A DNA stretch of 64,000 nt, from contig NZ_VOGY01000005.1 in NCBI RefSeq assembly GCF_008033385.1, positions 1-64,000 of the forward strand, given 5' to 3'. Positions 61,237 through 64,000 of this stretch are shown one piece after another. Made by a program: the position numbers and the translations under genes. The stretch comes from Algibacter pacificus (GTDB lineage Bacteria > Bacteroidota > Bacteroidia > Flavobacteriales > Flavobacteriaceae). The notes under the pieces were generated by a model. The model was not told the DNA's origin, made no database searches, and saw only the letters and a program-made list of their open reading frames with translations. Numbering within the stretch: position 1 is the stretch's first letter; each line of letters begins with the position of its first letter.

Positions 61237-61956
61237 TTAATTTTTAAACAAAGAAAAATTATAACCTTGTTGCTCCAACCGCTTATATTTTTTATAATCG
61301 AATTTATATAAAAAAGCCCCTTTTTTAGAAGCCGATTTATCCTTTTCATTCAACGGAATAAGTAATTTTAGAGACATTAATTTTTTTCTAAAATTGCGTG
61401 TATCTAGTTTTTTTTGAAAAATAGCTTCATATAAAGTTTGAAACTGAGGGATAGTGAATTTTTTAGGTAGTAATTCAAAACCAATAGGGTAGAAACGTGC
61501 TTTTCTTCGTAATCGGTTAAGCGCATCTTCAACCATTAAATCATGGTCTAAAACTAAACTCGGGAGTTTGTCTACTTCATACCAAATGGCATCGTGTTTT
61601 GCAACTAATTCCTTATCATAATCATCAATTCTAATTAATGCATAGTGAGCAATAGAAATACATCGCGCACCTGGATCTCTATCCGTATTAGAATAGGTTT
61701 TTAGCTCTTCCAAAAAAATCTTATCTAAGCCAGTAATTTCATTTAGAACTCTATTAGCGGCATTGTAGGCGCTTTCATTTGGTTTTACAAAACTTCCAAT
61801 AAGCGAGAGTTTACCTTTTAAGGGTTCAACGCGTCGTTCAAAGACTAATAGTTTTAAAATACCTTTATCGAAGCCAAAAATAATACAGTCTGTAGCAACA
61901 TAAATGCGTTTTTCTGGAGCGTAAATATCATTTAAGGGTACATTACTATTTTCCAT
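61237..61956 (-). CDS. NUDIX-like transcriptional regulator (NrtR/AraR type)
   Basis: The 239-residue protein has a NUDIX-fold N-terminal domain (about 15-145) and a winged-helix C-terminal domain (FTIPQFQTLYEAIF, LDTRNFRKKLMSLKLLIPL). In the NUDIX box the catalytic R-E-x-x-E-E is N-R-V-L-N-E-I, so two acidic metal ligands are lost and hydrolysis is unlikely. This fits the NrtR/AraR repressors, which sense a small ligand such as ADP-ribose or arabinose. The target operon is not visible here. A TACATTTG box lies 4 nt before the ATG. Confidence 0.85.
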   Translation of the reverse strand: MENSNVPLNDIYAPEKRIYVATDCIIFGFDKGILKLLVFERRVEPLKGKLSLIGSFVKPNESAYNAANRVLNEITGLDKIFLEELKTYSNTDRDPGARCISIAHYALIRIDDYDKELVAKHDAIWYEVDKLPSLVLDHDLMVEDALNRLRRKARFYPIGFELLPKKFTIPQFQTLYEAIFQKKLDTRNFRKKLMSLKLLIPLNEKDKSASKKGAFLYKFDYKKYKRLEQQGYNFSLFKN

Positions 61957-61960
61957 AAAA

Positions 61961-61968
61961 CAAATGTA
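61961..61968 (-). promoter_or_regulatory. -7 box directly before the NUDIX regulator gene
   Basis: The minus strand reads TACATTTG, an exact TAnnTTTG match, ending 4 nt before the ATG at 61956. It predicts a leaderless mRNA, like that at 50544. Confidence 0.45.
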
Positions 61969-62033
61969 AAAAATACTTTATTTAAAAAGAATTAAATGGT
62001 CTATTTCAAGGGTTTTCAAATTGAAAAGAACAG

Positions 62034-62882
62034 CTACATAGCTCGATTTATAAATGAAATTGATACGTCTATAACAGACTGAAGTTCTTTAGGTAAAATA
62101 GCGCTTTCCCAAGGATGTTTGGCATTAAAAACATGGTTAGCGTTTTCAATAATTTGGAATTCACTTTTGGGGTTCCATTCATGAAGATTTTCGGCTTCTT
62201 CAATGAGTACGCTGGTATCGGCATCTCCGTGAATAATTAAATGCGGTATGTTTAAATTTGAAACGGCTCGTTTAATAGTTAATCGTTCTTCGTTTGCAAT
62301 AAAATCTTCATAAAATTGATAAAAATGTGGCATTTGCTGTTTTGTTCGTCCGTTTAAAACATATTTTACGCCTGTGTTTTTCCAATCGGTTAAATCGCCA
62401 ATAGTTGCGGTTCTTTTACCTAAATCGCATACGCCAGCTAAACTAATCACTGTTTTAATACGGTGATCCTCTTCGGCTTTTATAGCAACAATACCGCCAC
62501 CTCTGCTGTGGCCAATAAGGTTTATGGCTTCTAAATTCCCAACAGATTTTATAGTTTCATTGGTGCAAACCCAATCGATAACCGATTCTAAATCGTCTAA
62601 TTCTTTGGTGTAATTGTTATTTCCAAAGGCTTCCAAATCGGGAAAATCTATAGGCTGTTCCATAGTGCCACCGTTATGCGAAAAATTGAATTTTATAAAA
62701 CAGAATCCCGCTTCCGCGAAAGCGTTTGCCATTAAATTCCAAGCGCCCCAATCTTTAAAACCTTTGTAGCCATGGCAAAAAATAATGATGGGTAGATTTT
62801 GTTTTTCAGCACTAAAACTTACATCGATTAAAATGGGTTTATCATGCTTGCCTTCAATAATATGTGTATCTTTTAAAACCAT
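62034..62882 (-). CDS. Alpha/beta hydrolase
   Basis: The 282-residue cytoplasmic serine hydrolase has an oxyanion region CHGYKGFKDWGAW, nucleophile elbow GHSRGG, Asp in IIHGDADTSVLIEEA and His in ENANHVF. It belongs to the dienelactone-hydrolase/prolyl-oligopeptidase-like group; the substrate is unknown. It starts one base after the stop of the AddB-like gene, suggesting co-transcription. A GC-rich palindrome lies in its codons (62709-62724, encoding AFAEA). Confidence 0.85.
   Translation of the reverse strand: MVLKDTHIIEGKHDKPILIDVSFSAEKQNLPIIIFCHGYKGFKDWGAWNLMANAFAEAGFCFIKFNFSHNGGTMEQPIDFPDLEAFGNNNYTKELDDLESVIDWVCTNETIKSVGNLEAINLIGHSRGGGIVAIKAEEDHRIKTVISLAGVCDLGKRTATIGDLTDWKNTGVKYVLNGRTKQQMPHFYQFYEDFIANEERLTIKRAVSNLNIPHLIIHGDADTSVLIEEAENLHEWNPKSEFQIIENANHVFNAKHPWESAILPKELQSVIDVSISFINRAM
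62709..62724. repeat. Palindromic GC-rich repeat inside the hydrolase gene
   Basis: CGCTTCCGCGAAAGCG is one mismatch from the perfect palindrome CGCTTTCGCGAAAGCG, a sequence type often repeated in Flavobacteriia genomes. It is in frame and encodes part of NAFAEAGF. Confidence 0.4.
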
Positions 62883-62883
62883 T

Positions 62884-64000
62884 TTAAACTTCTTTTTCGG
62901 TGAATGGAATATTAGGATTGCAAATTTCTAAAATCAATGTTTTCAATTCAATATAGAAATTATCGAGTGTGTCTTGCGTTATTAGGCTGTCTTTTTTAGC
63001 GCCGTTTCCAGATTTATCTTTTTTCGAAAACTTTAAAAATCCTGCTTTTAAATTTTTAAATGAAATGATCCCTGCTTCCACAGGTAGTGTAATTTCATTG
63101 GAAAGTAACATCATATACGCATAAGTTAACACTTGGAAACTTTTGCTGTATTTGGTGTAGTCTGTGGTGAGATCTTCCCAATTTACTATTTCAACTTTAC
63201 CAGAATCTACGCGCCCCGTTTTGTAATCTACAATTCGGGTCACACCGTTATACTCGTCCACACGATCCACTTTTCCTGTTAATTTCACAGGGAAATCGAG
63301 TTCTGGAATTTCGATTAAAACGTTGTTGTTAGATTCTATCGCGATAATCTTTATTTCGTTTCCAGCTTTTAAATCTTCAATTTCTAGATTTAAAAAATTT
63401 GAAACATAGCGTTTTGCTATTTCGTAAATAATAAGGTTTTTTCCTTTGGTAATATCCCCTTCTTTAAACTCATTTTTAAAATGAAAAGTAACCTTTTCAT
63501 TAATTTGAGTTTTTAATTTTTTAATAATATCAACCGATAAATACGAGTTTATTAAAGGTTTGTAAAAATCTTCGAGGGTGTTGTGTACCACTGTTCCCAA
63601 CGTGTTGGCGGCAACGGTTTCTTCAACCTCGTCGTGTTCTTTAATTTTTAAAATTTTCTGATAATAAAAATCCATCGGATTTCTAAAATAGTTTGTTAAA
63701 GACGATGGTGAAAATCCTTTTGCAGCGATGTCTTTTAGTCTGTTTTGCGAATCTTCGGTCTTTTCCACCACTTTTAATTCGGGTGTAATAACAGGCACAT
63801 GTGGTGCAATAATTTCGTGATGAATATTGTGGATATTTTCTAATTCTAATTGGGTAATAAAACGACTTTTTTCACCGGCAGTTAATGCATCGGCTTCCGT
63901 GTTGTAAAGAATATACACGTTTTTTGCGCGTTGTAACAATCTGTAAAAGTGATAAGTGTAAACCGCGTCCTTTTCTTTATAGGTTGGTAATTGGTTTTCT
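62884..64000 (-). CDS. AddB-like PD-(D/E)XK nuclease, C-terminal part (continues beyond window)
   Basis: The frame is open to the right edge (upstream residues VYTYHFYRLLQRAKNVYILYNTE), so the gene starts outside the window and the methionine at 63939 is not its start. The visible 372 residues contain the AddB/PDDEXK_1 nuclease domain: SPSSLTNYFRNPMDFYY, GTVVHNTLEDFY, then LTGKVDRVDEYNG-x-RIVDYKTG with the catalytic D and D-Y-K. AddB with the AddA helicase-nuclease processes double-strand breaks for RecA. The Fe-S cysteines typical of Bacillus AddB are not seen in this part. Confidence 0.85.
   Translation of the reverse strand, partial: ENQLPTYKEKDAVYTYHFYRLLQRAKNVYILYNTEADALTAGEKSRFITQLELENIHNIHHEIIAPHVPVITPELKVVEKTEDSQNRLKDIAAKGFSPSSLTNYFRNPMDFYYQKILKIKEHDEVEETVAANTLGTVVHNTLEDFYKPLINSYLSVDIIKKLKTQINEKVTFHFKNEFKEGDITKGKNLIIYEIAKRYVSNFLNLEIEDLKAGNEIKIIAIESNNNVLIEIPELDFPVKLTGKVDRVDEYNGVTRIVDYKTGRVDSGKVEIVNWEDLTTDYTKYSKSFQVLTYAYMMLLSNEITLPVEAGIISFKNLKAGFLKFSKKDKSGNGAKKDSLITQDTLDNFYIELKTLILEICNPNIPFTEKEV

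Overview
The window looks like chromosome of a marine-type Flavobacteriaceae bacterium (Bacteroidota); the genus cannot be fixed from sequence alone. The DNA is AT-rich. Many genes are preceded by the Bacteroidota sigma-A -7 box TAnnTTTG, sometimes with a TTG or TTTG about 17-20 nt further upstream. The gene content also fits: a complete Bat operon, a SprE/PorW-type gliding/T9SS lipoprotein, a type 2 IleRS, HmuY/TonB haem uptake genes, HU-CCDC81/SPOR protein, and an F1Fo operon without atpD and atpC.

Layout. 1-95 is the right end of an IS3-family element, with the last residues of its transposase. It interrupts rimK, whose 3' two thirds follow (96-674). Then come an AspA/AstE-type metallohydrolase and 5-formyl-THF cyclo-ligase. 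2247-11575 is a minus-strand block (mfd, a TlpA-type thioredoxin lipo/periplasmic protein, ileS, a DksA-like protein, lspA). 11.8-14.4 kb holds a TerB-like gene, an AlbA_2 protein and an SDR oxidoreductase. 14.7-24.0 kb is the Bat operon (moxR, DUF58, a two-TM protein, batA, batB, batC, batD, batE). 24.1-30.8 kb carries two SulP transporter plus beta-carbonic anhydrase pairs, with a USP-like and a DUF2490 protein between them; this looks like a bicarbonate uptake and interconversion module.

30.9-39.8 kb is a divergent iron/haem locus. HmuY and a TonB receptor lie on one strand. On the other are DUF6607, a periplasmic ankyrin protein, a DUF2271 protein with a flavinylation-like DAITGAT motif, a PepSY-flavodoxin-FNR membrane reductase and a DUF6686 protein. 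I read it as uptake coupled to trans-envelope electron transfer, and consider it the most interesting locus here. 39.9-42.4 kb is trhO, trhP and a ferredoxin (tRNA U34 hydroxylation). recA follows, divergent from a probable 54-residue gene with its own terminator. After that come an ECF sigma factor with a TM/beta-barrel partner, an acyltransferase, trpS, DUF1853, dprA, an HU/SPOR protein and a thioesterase.

52.3-61.1 kb runs sprE/porW, bactofilin, atpZ, an AtpI-like membrane protein, atpB, atpE, atpF, atpH, atpA, atpG, with hairpins and REP-like palindromes between the atp genes. The window ends with a degenerate-NUDIX/winged-helix regulator, an alpha/beta hydrolase and the C-terminal part of an AddB-like nuclease that runs off the right edge.

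No tRNA, rRNA, CRISPR array or prophage was seen. Two copies of a structured dispersed element (11690-11784 plus strand, 42535-42625 minus strand) show a compensatory base change in their closing stem.
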